A stretch of 37,693 nucleotides of DNA from Rhodospirillales bacterium CG15_BIG_FIL_POST_REV_8_21_14_020_66_15 (GTDB lineage: Bacteria > Pseudomonadota > Alphaproteobacteria > Rhodospirillales > Casp-alpha2): positions 1 to 37,693 of the forward strand of contig PFFW01000089.1 of NCBI GenBank assembly GCA_002781745.1, in the 5' to 3' direction. Both the position numbers and the translations under genes were made by a program. Below are positions 1-8,863 of this stretch, one piece after another (within the stretch, counting starts at the first letter, position 1; each line of letters starts with the position of its first letter). A model generated the notes under the pieces. That model saw only the letters and a list, made by a program, of their open reading frames with translations. It was not told where the DNA came from and ran no database searches.

Positions 1-2
1 TG

Positions 3-140
3 ATCGGCCTCTACGGCATGGGCGTGGGCGCGGTGATCGCCGTCGTCGGCGGCGTCATGTTCATCTGGATCGCCGGACGGACGCTTTTGCGCCGACCTGG
101 ACCAACGGATACTGGCCCTCGGCGCGAACTTAAAATATAA
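3..140 (+). CDS. C-terminal end of a membrane protein (5' truncated by window)
   Basis: An open frame enters from the left edge and stops at TAA 138-140, leaving about 45 residues. The visible part is one Gly/Val/Ile-rich transmembrane helix of about 22 residues, then a positive cytoplasmic-type tail (RTLLRRPGP) and a charged C-terminus. It ends 31 bp before the heme O synthase start on the same strand. In alphaproteobacteria ctaB commonly follows cytochrome oxidase subunit genes, so a terminal oxidase subunit is possible, but the fragment carries no diagnostic motif. The product should be treated as unknown. Confidence 0.5.
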   Translation: MGLYGMGVGAVIAVVGGVMFIWIAGRTLLRRPGPTDTGPRRELKI

Positions 141-171
141 AGCGCCCAGGCAACGCACACAGACCACCGTC

Positions 172-1146
172 ATGAGGACGCCCGTGAGCGACACCGTCGC
201 CCCGCATATCAGCGCATCGGCCGAGGCCGCGCCCCGCCCGGAACCCCGGTTCCGGCTGGCGGATTATGCGCTTCTCCTGAAGCCGCGCGTGATGTCGCTG
301 GTCGTGTTCACGGCCATGGTCGGCCTGGTCATGGCGCCGGGCGCCATCGGCACGTGGCAGGCCCTCGTCGCCATCCTGTGCATTTCCATCGGCGCCGGCG
401 CTTCGGGCGCCATCAACATGTGGTACGACCGCGACATCGACATGCACATGCGCCGCACCATGCACCGGCCGATCCCGGCGGGTCGCATGGAGGCGCGCAA
501 CGCGCTGATCTTCGGCACCGCGCTGGCGGTCGCCTCGGTCCTCGCCATGGGCCTTTGGGTCAACGAGATTTCGGCCCTGCTGCTGGCGGTGACGATCCTC
601 TACTACGTCTTCATCTACACGGTCTGGCTGAAACGCCGCACGCCGCAGAACATCGTCATCGGCGGTGCTTCGGGCGCCCTGCCGCCGGTCATCGGCTGGG
701 CCGCGGTGACGGGCAATGCGGGCTTCTTCGCCGATCCCTGGGGGGCGATCGCGCTGTTCATGATCATCTTCCTGTGGACGCCGCCCCATACCTGGGCGCT
801 GGCGCTTTTCCGCCGCCAGGACTACGAGAACGTGGGGGTACCCATGCTGCCCGTGGTCGTCGGCGAGCGGGGCACGAAAGTCCAGATGACGCTCTACACG
901 GCGCTTTTGGTCCCGGCGACCTTCGCGCCGGTCGTGCTGGGGATGTCGGGCTGGCTCTATGCCATTGCCGTGGCCGGCCTCAACGTCGGCCTCGTCCGCC
1001 ACATGGCGAAGGTCTGGCGGGCCGAGAACGTGTCGGACGCCAAGGAAGGCCCCTGCCGTCCCATGTTCTTCTACACGATCCTCTACCTGTTCGGCATCTT
1101 CCTGGCCCTGTTGACGGACCGCACCCTGTTCTTCCCGGTGTTCTGA
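172..1146 (+). CDS. ctaB: Protoheme IX farnesyltransferase (heme O synthase)
   Basis: A 324-residue integral membrane prenyltransferase of the UbiA superfamily. It transfers a farnesyl group to protoheme IX to make heme O, needed for heme-copper oxidases. The first Asp-rich motif is clear (NMWYDRDIDMHMRRT, starting near residue 82), followed by HRPIPAGR. The second conserved block GGASGALPPVIGW and the loop WTPPHTWALALFRR are typical of CtaB/COX10. About seven to nine hydrophobic helices are visible, and the length matches the family. The start is the ATG at 172; a GTG at 184 is an in-frame alternative. The next gene begins 15 bp after the stop, so the two may be co-transcribed, though the M32 peptidase has no known link to heme. 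Confidence 0.95.
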   Translation: MRTPVSDTVAPHISASAEAAPRPEPRFRLADYALLLKPRVMSLVVFTAMVGLVMAPGAIGTWQALVAILCISIGAGASGAINMWYDRDIDMHMRRTMHRPIPAGRMEARNALIFGTALAVASVLAMGLWVNEISALLLAVTILYYVFIYTVWLKRRTPQNIVIGGASGALPPVIGWAAVTGNAGFFADPWGAIALFMIIFLWTPPHTWALALFRRQDYENVGVPMLPVVVGERGTKVQMTLYTALLVPATFAPVVLGMSGWLYAIAVAGLNVGLVRHMAKVWRAENVSDAKEGPCRPMFFYTILYLFGIFLALLTDRTLFFPVF

Positions 1147-1161
1147 CCCCATATTGGCGTC

Positions 1162-2691
1162 ATGCCGGACAGCACCCCCATCAAAGACGCCGCCGCGTCA
1201 TCTCCCTATGCCCGCCTGGAACAGCGTTTCCGGCGTCTGAACGCGCTGTCGGAAGCGCAGGAAGTCCTGCACTGGGACATGTCCACGGTGATGCCGCGCG
1301 GCGGTCACGAGGCGCGGGCCGAACAGCTGGCCGAACTGGCCGCCGTCCATCACGCCCTGCTGACCGGCGCGGAGACGGGCGACCTGATCGCCGCCGCCAC
1401 GGCCGAGACCGACAACCTGAACGACTGGCAGCGCGCCAACCTGCGCGAGATCACGCGCCGATACGTCAAGGCGACGGCCCTGTCGGAAGACCTTGTGACG
1501 CGCCTGTCGCGCGCCGCCTCGGCCTGCGAGGCGGTGTGGCGCGACGCCCGCGCGGCGAACGACTTCAAGGCCGTCGAGCCCTACGTCGCGGAGCTTCTGG
1601 TCCTGGTGCGCGAAAAGGCGCGGGCCAAGGCCGACGTCCTGGGCCTGTCGCTGTACGACGCGCTGCTGGCCGACTACGAGCCGGGCGGCCGCTCGGCCGA
1701 GATCGACGCCGTGTTCGGCGAGCTGGAGGCCTTCCTGCCGGACTTTCTGGGCGAAGTCCTGGAGCATCAGGCGCGCGGGCCCGGGGCCGTCCTGCCCGCA
1801 GGCCCCTTCCCCGAGGAAAAGCAGAAGGCCTTGGGCAGGCGCTTCATGGAGATGCTGGGCTTCGACTTCCACCACGGGCGGCTCGACGTCAGCCTGCACC
1901 CCTTCTGCGGCGGCACGCCCGATGATGTCCGGATTACGACGCGCTACGACGAAAGCGATTTCACCTCGGCCCTCATGGGCGTGCTGCACGAGACCGGGCA
2001 CGCCATGTACGAACGCGGCCTGCCCAAGGACTGGCGCGGCCAGCCGGTGGGCCACGCGCTGGGCATGTCCGTCCACGAGAGCCAGTCCCTGCTGGTCGAG
2101 ATGCAGGTCTGCCGCTCCCGGACCTTCCTCGACTTCGCCGCCCCCGTCATGCGCGAGACGTTCGGCGGCGAGGGCCCGGCCTGGGAGGCGGACAACCTGT
2201 TCCGCCTCTATACCAAGGTCGAACGCTCGTTTATCCGAGTCGACGCCGACGAGGTCACCTACCCGGCCCACGTGATCCTGCGCTACCGCCTGGAGAAGGC
2301 GCTGATCGAGGGCGACATGGAAATCCCCGACCTGCCCGGCGCCTGGAACGACGGCATGGAGCGCCTGTTGGGCATCCTCCCGCCGACGGACACCCTGGGC
2401 TGCCTGCAGGACATCCACTGGTACGACGGGGCCTGGGGCTATTTCCCGACCTATACGCTCGGCGCCATGACGGCGGCGCAGCTTTACGCCGCGGCCCGCA
2501 ACCAGAACCCGGAAATCGAACCCGCCATCGGCCGCGGCGACTTCGCCCCGCTGATGGCCTGGCTGCGGGCCAACGTGCACGGCAAGGGGTCGTTCGAGAC
2601 CGCCCGCGACCTGCTGATCGCCGCCACGGGCGAGCCGCTGAATCCGAAGGTGTTTGAGAACCACCTCAGAACGCGCTATCTAGCGCCCTGA
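1162..2691 (+). CDS. M32 family carboxypeptidase (carboxypeptidase Taq type)
   Basis: A 509-residue cytosolic zinc metallocarboxypeptidase that removes C-terminal residues from peptides. The zinc motif HETGH lies at residues 276-280, and the third ligand region HESQS (about 305-309) follows at the spacing usual for M32. The N-terminal helical region and the C-terminal GAMTAAQLYAAA block also match the family, and the length of about 500 is normal. There is no signal peptide. The ATG at 1162 sits 15 bp after ctaB, and the stop overlaps the thrC start region (1 bp gap). Its role here is probably general peptide turnover; the natural substrate cannot be read from sequence. Confidence 0.93.
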   Translation: MPDSTPIKDAAASSPYARLEQRFRRLNALSEAQEVLHWDMSTVMPRGGHEARAEQLAELAAVHHALLTGAETGDLIAAATAETDNLNDWQRANLREITRRYVKATALSEDLVTRLSRAASACEAVWRDARAANDFKAVEPYVAELLVLVREKARAKADVLGLSLYDALLADYEPGGRSAEIDAVFGELEAFLPDFLGEVLEHQARGPGAVLPAGPFPEEKQKALGRRFMEMLGFDFHHGRLDVSLHPFCGGTPDDVRITTRYDESDFTSALMGVLHETGHAMYERGLPKDWRGQPVGHALGMSVHESQSLLVEMQVCRSRTFLDFAAPVMRETFGGEGPAWEADNLFRLYTKVERSFIRVDADEVTYPAHVILRYRLEKALIEGDMEIPDLPGAWNDGMERLLGILPPTDTLGCLQDIHWYDGAWGYFPTYTLGAMTAAQLYAAARNQNPEIEPAIGRGDFAPLMAWLRANVHGKGSFETARDLLIAATGEPLNPKVFENHLRTRYLAP

Positions 2692-2692
2692 C

Positions 2693-4096
2693 ATGAACAA
2701 TCCAAAATACATCTCCACGCGGGGCCAGGCTCCCGCGCTCGGTTTCGAGGACGTCCTTCTGGCCGGCCTCGCGCGCGACGGCGGCCTTTACGTGCCCGAG
2801 ACCTGGCCGCAGTTTTCCGCCGACGACATCCGCGCCATGAAGGGCCTGTCCTATTCGGCCCTGGCGCAGAAGATCATGGCGCCCTTCATCGGCGACGCCA
2901 TCCCGGCGGCAGATCTGAAGGCATTGGTCGAGGATGCCTACGCGACCTTCGAGGCACCCGACGTGCTGCCGCTCAAGAAGATCGGCGGCGACGAATACCT
3001 GCTGGAACTGTTCCACGGCCCGACCCTGGCGTTCAAGGACGTGGCCATGCAGGTCCTGGGGCGGTTCTTCGACTATGTCCTGAAGAAACGCGGCCAGCGC
3101 ATCACCATCGTCGGCGCGACCTCGGGCGATACCGGCTCGGCCGCCATCGAGGCCTGCCGCGACAAGGACGCCATCGACATCTTCATGCTGCATCCCAAGG
3201 GCCGAGTCAGCCCGGTGCAGGAAGCGCAGATGACCACGGTGCAGGCCGCCAACGTCCACAACATCGCGATCGAGGGCACCTTCGACGACTGCCAGGACCG
3301 GGTGAAGGACCTGTTCAACGACCAGGCCTTCCGCGACCGTTTCCACCTGTCGGCCGTGAACTCCATCAACTGGGCCCGCGTGATGGCGCAGATCGTCTAT
3401 TACTTCTGGGCCGCGGTGAAGCTGGGCGCCCCCGACAGGGCCGTCGCGTTCTCGGTCCCCACGGGCAATTTCGGCAACGTGTTCGCCGGCTACGCCGCCA
3501 TGCAGATGGGCCTGCCGGTGGCCAAGCTGGTCGTCGGCTCCAATTCCAACGACATCCTGGCCCGCTTCTTCGCCTCGGGCGCCATGGAGATGGCGGACGT
3601 GGTGCCGACCATCAGCCCGTCCATGGACATCCAGGTGTCCTCCAACTTCGAGCGTCTGCTGTTCGACCTGGTCGACCGCGACGGCGCCGCCTGCGCCGAG
3701 GTGTTGACCGGCTTCCGCAAGACCGGCCGCTTCAATGTCACGGACGATCAGCTTGCCCGCGCGCGCACCGTGTTCGCGGGGGCTCGCTTCGACGACGCCC
3801 GGACCAAGGAGATCATCCGCGAGGTCCACGCGGCGACGGGCGAACTGCTCGATCCGCATACGGCCGTGGGCGTGGGGGCGGCGCGGGAAAATCCGGCCGA
3901 CGCCGGAACGCCCATGGTGATCCTGGCGACGGCCCATCCGGCCAAGTTTCCCGACGCGGTCGAGGAGGCGACGGGCCTGCGCCCGGCCCTGCCCGCGGGC
4001 CTCACGGATCTGCTGGACCGGCCCAGGCGTTGCCAAAGCCTGGCCAACGATTTAGACCAGTTGAAACGCCACATCGAAACGACTCTGGCGTCATAA
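2693..4096 (+). CDS. thrC: Threonine synthase
   Basis: A 467-residue pyridoxal-phosphate enzyme of fold type II that converts O-phospho-L-homoserine to L-threonine. The N-terminal YISTRG signature, the PLP lysine in HGPTLAFKDVAMQ (Lys115) and the phosphate-binding stretch GATSGDTGSAA are all present. SVPTGNFGNVFAGY is another hallmark of the longer ThrC subfamily. The length is typical. It begins 1 bp after the M32 stop, and an M16 peptidase gene begins 15 bp after its own stop, a thrC-peptidase arrangement common in alphaproteobacteria. The preceding pathway enzyme, homoserine kinase, is encoded about 17 kb away at 20864-21832, so the threonine genes are split here. Confidence 0.96.
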   Translation: MNNPKYISTRGQAPALGFEDVLLAGLARDGGLYVPETWPQFSADDIRAMKGLSYSALAQKIMAPFIGDAIPAADLKALVEDAYATFEAPDVLPLKKIGGDEYLLELFHGPTLAFKDVAMQVLGRFFDYVLKKRGQRITIVGATSGDTGSAAIEACRDKDAIDIFMLHPKGRVSPVQEAQMTTVQAANVHNIAIEGTFDDCQDRVKDLFNDQAFRDRFHLSAVNSINWARVMAQIVYYFWAAVKLGAPDRAVAFSVPTGNFGNVFAGYAAMQMGLPVAKLVVGSNSNDILARFFASGAMEMADVVPTISPSMDIQVSSNFERLLFDLVDRDGAACAEVLTGFRKTGRFNVTDDQLARARTVFAGARFDDARTKEIIREVHAATGELLDPHTAVGVGAARENPADAGTPMVILATAHPAKFPDAVEEATGLRPALPAGLTDLLDRPRRCQSLANDLDQLKRHIETTLAS

Positions 4097-4111
4097 ACAA
4101 GGAAACACCGG

Positions 4112-5371
4112 GTGTCCGTTCAGATCACCGAACTTGAAAACGGCCTTCGCGTCGTCACCGAGCGCATGGACAGGGTCGAGACCGTGTCCGTCGGCGCCTG
4201 GATCGGCGTCGGCGCCCGCCACGAGCCGGAAGCCGTGAACGGCGTGTCGCATCTTTTGGAACATATGGTGTTCAAGGGTACGACACGGCGCAGCGCCCTT
4301 GCCATCGCCGAGGAGATCGAGGCCGTCGGCGGCCACATGAACGCCTATACCGCGCGCGAGCACACGGCCTATTACGCCAAGATGCTGAAGGACGACCTGG
4401 GCCTCGCCATGGACGTGATTTCCGACCTGGTGCAGCACGCGACCCTGGACCCGGAAGAACTGGAACGCGAGCGTCACGTGGTGATCCAGGAGATCCATCA
4501 GCTTCACGACACGCCCGACGACATGGTGTTCGAGAACTTCCAGGCCCAGGCCTTCCCCGGCCAGGCGCTGGGCCGCTCGGTCCTGGGCTCGGAGGACCTG
4601 ATCGGGGCCATGTCGCGGGACGAGATCGTGACCTACATGCAGGCCCATTACGCGGCCCCGGCCGGCGTCGTCTCGGCGGCGGGGGCGCTCGACCACGGCA
4701 CGGTCGTCGACATGGTACGCAAAAGCTTCAAGGACCTGCCGTCGGGCGCGCCCGCGGCGCGCGAGGCTGCGCGCTACGGCGGCGGCGAGGTGCGCGCGGA
4801 TCGCGACCTGGAACAGGTGCACATCACGCTCGGCTTCGAGGGCCTGGCCTACGACGACGACGATTACTACGCCGCCTCGGTGCTGTCGGCGCTGCTGGGG
4901 GGCGGCATGTCGTCGCGCCTGTTCCAGGAAGTGCGTGAAAAGCGCGGCCTCGTCTATTCCATCTACAGCTACCAGTCCGCCTATACGGACGGCGGCCTGT
5001 TCGGCATCTACGCCGGCACCGGCGCCGACGAGGTCCGCGAACTGATGCCCCTCATCGCCGACGAGCTGAACAAGGTGCGCGTCGCCGTGGACGACGACGA
5101 GGTCGCCCGCGCCCGGGCGCAGTTGAAGGCGTCGATCCTGATGTCGCTGGAAAGCACGTCGTCGCGCTGCGAGCAGCTGGCCCGCCAGATGCTGATCTAC
5201 GGACGCCCGATCCCGACCGAGGAGATCGTCGCCAGGATCGACGCCGTGACGGCGCAGGACGTGGTGCGCGTGGCCGAACGGCTGTTCGGCGCCAAGCCGA
5301 CGTTGTCGGCCATCGGCCCGTTGAAGCACCTGGAGCCGGGCGACGCCTTCGCGGCGCGACTCAGCGCCTGA
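4112..5371 (+). CDS. M16 family zinc peptidase (mitochondrial processing peptidase-like)
   Basis: A 419-residue pitrilysin-type metallopeptidase. The inverted zinc motif HLLEH is at residues 47-51, and the distal glutamate ligand lies 76 residues later in VVIQEIHQ (Glu127). The second half has the conserved GGGMSSRLFQEVREKRGLVYSIYS block. Its single-unit length of about 420 matches the beta-MPP-like bacterial proteins. It has a GTG start at 4112, preceded by AAGGAAACACC, which gives a good ribosome site. There is no signal peptide, so it is probably cytosolic, although some homologues act in the periplasm. It runs in the same direction as thrC with a 15 bp gap. Bacterial members are generally assigned to peptide degradation; the substrate is unknown. 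Confidence 0.92.
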   Translation: MSVQITELENGLRVVTERMDRVETVSVGAWIGVGARHEPEAVNGVSHLLEHMVFKGTTRRSALAIAEEIEAVGGHMNAYTAREHTAYYAKMLKDDLGLAMDVISDLVQHATLDPEELERERHVVIQEIHQLHDTPDDMVFENFQAQAFPGQALGRSVLGSEDLIGAMSRDEIVTYMQAHYAAPAGVVSAAGALDHGTVVDMVRKSFKDLPSGAPAAREAARYGGGEVRADRDLEQVHITLGFEGLAYDDDDYYAASVLSALLGGGMSSRLFQEVREKRGLVYSIYSYQSAYTDGGLFGIYAGTGADEVRELMPLIADELNKVRVAVDDDEVARARAQLKASILMSLESTSSRCEQLARQMLIYGRPIPTEEIVARIDAVTAQDVVRVAERLFGAKPTLSAIGPLKHLEPGDAFAARLSA

Positions 5372-5377
5372 CGCCCG

Positions 5378-5656
5378 CTATTCCTCGCCCTCGGACGGGG
5401 CGCGGCTGTCCAGATAGCTTTCGATCATGGCGTAGATTTCCTCGGCCGCGTCCTCGTCGCCGGTGAACACCAGGTTCGCCTGCTCGCCGTAGATGTTGAG
5501 GACGTAGCCGCGCGCGGCACAGACGTCCTCGAGCGCCTGCACGAAGGGCATGATGACCCGATCGTTCAACGCCTCGGCAGTCGGGCAGGCCTCCATGCGT
5601 TCCAGCATCAGGCGGCGCAGGTCGCTCACCGGCTTGCCTTTTTTCGATTTGCTCAT
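5378..5656 (-). CDS. Conserved small hypothetical protein
   Basis: A 92-residue soluble protein I do not recognise. It has a basic N-terminus (MSKSKKGKP), a predicted helix LRRLMLERMEAC, a central mixed alpha/beta region (ARGYVLNIYGEQANLVFTGD) and a very acidic C-terminus (RAPSEGEE). There is no signal peptide or membrane segment. It lies 27 bp downstream of yqgE on the same strand and probably shares its promoter. Its 3' end faces the M16 gene with only 6 bp between stops. The ATG at 5656 is preceded by GGAACCACTC, a weak ribosome site. Codon use is like its neighbours, so I consider it real. Confidence 0.75.
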   Translation of the reverse strand: MSKSKKGKPVSDLRRLMLERMEACPTAEALNDRVIMPFVQALEDVCAARGYVLNIYGEQANLVFTGDEDAAEEIYAMIESYLDSRAPSEGEE

Positions 5657-5683
5657 GAGTGGTTCCGGATCAGCGGGCGCCGG

Positions 5684-6259
5684 TCATGCATGGCCGGCTT
5701 CGTCGGACAGCATCAGGGGATCGACACCGATCTTAAGCATCGCCTGCTCCCACTTGTCGTCCATGCCGGCGCCGAAGACAAGCTGCGGATCGGCCTCCAC
5801 GTGCAGCCAGCCGTTGGCACGGATCTCGGAATCGAGCTGTCCCGGTCCCCAACCCGCATAGCCCAGCGCCAGGAGCGAATGCTTGGGGCCGATTCCGTCG
5901 GCAATGGCCTGCAGGATATCGATCGTCGCGGTCAGGGCGATCTGGTCGTCGACCACCATCGTCGCGTCCTGAACGTAGTCCGGGGTGTGCAGGACGAAGC
6001 CGCGGCCCGATTCCACGGGCCCGCCGAAATGCACGTTGATGGGCTGGTGAAGGCCCGAGGGAACGATGTCGAGCTGCTCCAGAAGGTCCGGGAAGCTGAG
6101 CGTTTCCAGGGGCTTGTTGACGACCAGCCCCATCGCGCCCTCGGCATTGTGGGCGCAGATATAGATCACCGTCTTGGAAAACCGCTCGTCGGGCATGTTG
6201 GGCATGGCGACCAGAAGGTGACCGGCAAGGTAGGCGTCGTCGGCTTGGTTTCTCGGCAT
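5684..6259 (-). CDS. YqgE/AlgH family protein (UPF0301)
   Basis: About 191 residues, soluble, with the family signatures [11 protein letters not shown] near the start, [24 protein letters not shown], a central [14 protein letters not shown] and a late [15 protein letters not shown]. The family is widespread in proteobacteria; AlgH was named from alginate regulation, but the biochemical role is unsettled. An in-frame ATG 16 codons upstream (6307) is open. I prefer 6259 because homologues start close to YLAGHLL and because a good promoter at 6322-6350 would begin transcription near 6315, leaving almost no leader for the upstream ATG. The small gene at 5378-5656 follows in the same operon. Confidence 0.9.
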   Translation of the reverse strand: MPRNQADDAYLAGHLLVAMPNMPDERFSKTVIYICAHNAEGAMGLVVNKPLETLSFPDLLEQLDIVPSGLHQPINVHFGGPVESGRGFVLHTPDYVQDATMVVDDQIALTATIDILQAIADGIGPKHSLLALGYAGWGPGQLDSEIRANGWLHVEADPQLVFGAGMDDKWEQAMLKIGVDPLMLSDEAGHA

Positions 6260-6321
6260 GGGATCAGCCTTGAGGTAAGATCCGTCCTGTTTCGCTGATT
6301 TTAACACATCGCCACCCTTAA

Positions 6322-6350
6322 ATTATGGCGTTGTGGCAGAGCACCCGCAA
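6322..6350 (-). promoter_or_regulatory. Sigma-70-like promoter for yqgE
   Basis: Read on the minus strand, TTGCGG (6350-6345) and CATAAT (6327-6322) are separated by exactly 17 bp. Transcription would start near 6315, about 56 nt before the preferred yqgE start. The spacing and hexamers fit the housekeeping sigma consensus. The call is from inspection only. Confidence 0.5.
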
Positions 6351-6412
6351 GCGGCGCCCCTGGAAATATTCCGCCGGCTTGCCTGGAAACCGCCGCAATC
6401 ACGCGCCATTTA

Positions 6413-6443
6413 TTGGTCGTGTTTGCGGACGCCGTGCCATAAT
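6413..6443 (+). promoter_or_regulatory. Possible promoter for the DsbD/ScsB gene
   Basis: TTGGTC (6413-6418) and CATAAT (6438-6443) are spaced 19 bp, which is longer than ideal. They lie about 40 bp upstream of the ATG at 6485. The region is the divergent gap between yqgE and the reductase gene, where a promoter on this strand is needed. Support is weak. Confidence 0.3.
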
Positions 6444-6484
6444 GGCGACAGACGTAAACGACCGGAATCAACAAACCGGAGCCC

Positions 6485-8722
6485 ATGACCGCCGTGACAC
6501 GTTTCCGTGCCGCTTTTCTGCCTGCCCTCGTGTTGGCCGGCTCGATGCTCGTTCCGGCCGCCGTCCGCGCCGGCGGCGCCCCGCAGTCGACCTGGCACGA
6601 GACGGAGCAGACCCGCGCCCGTCTGGTCGCCGCCGTGACCGGCACGGGCACGGCCGACATGCTGCGCCTGGGTCTGGAGTTCCACATGAAACCCGGGTGG
6701 AAGATCTATTGGCGCTCGCCGGGCGACGCGGGCATCCCGCCGCGGCCCCACTGGGATGGTTCCGAGAACCTGAAGTCCGCCAGTATCCTATGGCCGGCGC
6801 CCGAACGGTTCAGCGTGCTGGGCCTGGAAACGCTGGGCTACAAGAAGGAAGTCGTGTTCCCCGTCGACGCCGTCCCGATGGAGCCGGGCAAGCCGCTCGC
6901 CATCAAGGCGGTGATCCCTTATCTGACCTGCGACGACGTCTGCATCCCCTATACGGCGGAGTTGAGCCTGACCCTGCCCGCCGGCGCGGCGGAACCCAGC
7001 CAATATGCCCATCTGATCAGCCGCTATGACGCCAAGGTGCCGCGCGACGGCGCCAGGCACGGCCTGATGCTGGCCGACACGGCCGCGCTGAGCCCCAAGA
7101 ATCCCGCCAAGGGCGAAATGCTGATCAGCGTGCGGGCCAAGTCGGAAACGCCGTTCTCGGCCCCCGACATCTATCTGGAAGGACCGGAGGTCGTTACCTT
7201 CTCCAAGCCCCACGTCACCTTTTCCGACAACGGCCGCGAGGCGCGGCTGGACGTCACCGTAGCCGGGGTCAAGGACCTGCAGGGCGGGGCCGAGCGCCTG
7301 GTCAAGGAGCCCCTGACCGCAACCCTGGTCGACGGCCTGCGCAGCGCCGAACGACCGTTGACACTGACGCCGGGCGCCGTGGCGCCGCCGGCCGACGCGC
7401 CGGCGCTGACCGCCGACGAGACGACGCCCGCACCGCAGCCGAACCTGTGGCTGTTCGTGGCGCTTGCCGTACTGGGCGGGCTGATTCTCAACCTGATGCC
7501 CTGCGTGCTGCCGGTCCTGTCCATCAAGGTCCTGGGCGTCATGGGCCACGGCGGCGGCAACGCGGCTGAGGTGCGGCGCGGCTTCGTCGCTTCGGCGCTG
7601 GGCATCCTGGCCTCCTTCATGGTGCTGGCATCCGGGCTGGTCGCCCTCAAGGCCGCCGGCATGACAGTCGGCTGGGGCATCCAATTCCAGCAGCCCTGGT
7701 TCCTCGCCGCCATGGCGGTGATCGTGGTCGTGTTCGCATGCAACCTGTTCGGCCTGTTCGACGTCGCCCTGCCGGACGCCATCGGCGACCTGGGCGCCCA
7801 TGCCGTCGACGCGGGCCACCACACCGGGCCTGTCGGTCATTTCCTGCAGGGGGCGCTGGCGACCCTGCTGGCCACGCCCTGTTCCGCACCATTCCTGGGC
7901 ACCGCCGTGGGCTTCGCTCTCGCCCGTGGGGCGGTCGAGATTTACGCCATCTTCGCGGGTCTCGCTCTCGGCCTGGCGCTGCCCTATCTGACCGTCGCCG
8001 TGGTGCCCGCCGCGGCGACGCGCCTGCCGCGACCGGGGCCGTGGATGGTCCGCCTGCGTCAGGTCATGGGCGTGGCCTTGATCGCCACGGCGATCTGGCT
8101 GTTGTGGATCATCGAGGGAATCATGGGCCTGCGCGCGACGGGCGGGCTGGTCTTCGGGCTGGCCGTCCTGAGCGGGATCCTGTGGATGGCGGGACGCGGC
8201 GTGACACCGGCCCGCGCCCTGGTGCCCGGGGCGCCGATCGCCATCGGCGTGGCGCTCGTGCTGGCCGCCGCCGTGCTGCCCGCAACGGGCGGCGATGCCG
8301 GACGCTCCGCCGCCGAGGCGCCCCTGCGGGACGCGGCCAAGGACGCGGACATCCGCCTTCACTGGCAGCCCTTCGACGAGACGCGCGTCGCCCGGCTGGT
8401 CGCCGACGGCAAAACGGTCCTGGTCGACGTGACCGCGGACTGGTGCATCACCTGCCAGGTCAACAAGCGCCTGGTCCTCAACCAGGGTGCAGTGCGCGCC
8501 GCCATCGCCGACGGCAGGATCGTGGCCATGGTCGCCGACTGGACACGCCCCGACCCGGTGATCGCCGCCTACCTGGCCAAGTTCGGACGCTACGGCATTC
8601 CCTTCAACGTCGTCTACGGCCCCGAAGCGCCGGACGGCATTCCGCTGCCCGAACTGCTGACCGAGGCCGCCGTGACCGAAGCCGTGGCAAGGGCCGGCAA
8701 TGTGGTGATCGCGAAAAACTAG
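6485..8722 (+). CDS. Protein-disulfide reductase, ScsB/DsbD type
   Basis: A 745-residue inner-membrane electron carrier that passes reducing power from cytosolic thioredoxin to periplasmic thiol proteins. After a signal peptide (MTAVTRFRAAF to VRAGG) comes a periplasmic domain with a Cys pair C149-DDV-C153, the pattern of ScsB-type rather than classical DsbD proteins. The membrane core from about residue 320 has two conserved cysteines in LMPCVLPVLS (Cys340) and ATPCSAPFLG (Cys466). The C-terminal thioredoxin-like domain carries WCITC (Cys654/Cys657). All three cysteine pairs needed for the relay are present. It is followed 141 bp later by a peroxiredoxin. The ATG at 6485 is preceded by CCGGAGCCC. 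Target proteins cannot be told from the sequence. Confidence 0.92.
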   Translation: MTAVTRFRAAFLPALVLAGSMLVPAAVRAGGAPQSTWHETEQTRARLVAAVTGTGTADMLRLGLEFHMKPGWKIYWRSPGDAGIPPRPHWDGSENLKSASILWPAPERFSVLGLETLGYKKEVVFPVDAVPMEPGKPLAIKAVIPYLTCDDVCIPYTAELSLTLPAGAAEPSQYAHLISRYDAKVPRDGARHGLMLADTAALSPKNPAKGEMLISVRAKSETPFSAPDIYLEGPEVVTFSKPHVTFSDNGREARLDVTVAGVKDLQGGAERLVKEPLTATLVDGLRSAERPLTLTPGAVAPPADAPALTADETTPAPQPNLWLFVALAVLGGLILNLMPCVLPVLSIKVLGVMGHGGGNAAEVRRGFVASALGILASFMVLASGLVALKAAGMTVGWGIQFQQPWFLAAMAVIVVVFACNLFGLFDVALPDAIGDLGAHAVDAGHHTGPVGHFLQGALATLLATPCSAPFLGTAVGFALARGAVEIYAIFAGLALGLALPYLTVAVVPAAATRLPRPGPWMVRLRQVMGVALIATAIWLLWIIEGIMGLRATGGLVFGLAVLSGILWMAGRGVTPARALVPGAPIAIGVALVLAAAVLPATGGDAGRSAAEAPLRDAAKDADIRLHWQPFDETRVARLVADGKTVLVDVTADWCITCQVNKRLVLNQGAVRAAIADGRIVAMVADWTRPDPVIAAYLAKFGRYGIPFNVVYGPEAPDGIPLPELLTEAAVTEAVARAGNVVIAKN

Positions 8723-8725
8723 GCA

Positions 8726-8750
8726 GCCGCCCGCATGGACGGCGATTTTT
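8726..8750 (+). terminator. Possible intrinsic terminator after the reductase gene
   Basis: GCCG (8726-8729) pairs with CGGC (8740-8743), then a C/A mismatch and two more G-C pairs close a GCAT loop. The stem is followed by GATTTTT to 8750. It starts 4 bp after the reductase stop. The stem is short, so the call is tentative. Confidence 0.4.
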
Positions 8751-8863
8751 CATGGACTCTTCGCCTAAATCCACTATCTCATTCAGGCACGAACGGCTGC
8801 GGCGCCGCCTTCCGGGCGGTGCCGGCGGTTGTATTTGGGAAAACGAAATCCAGGGGAAATCCA

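Noticed and set aside
8735-8863. N-terminal extension of the peroxiredoxin
   Set aside because: The added residues do not resemble the family or a signal peptide, while the ATG at 8864 has a strong ribosome site.
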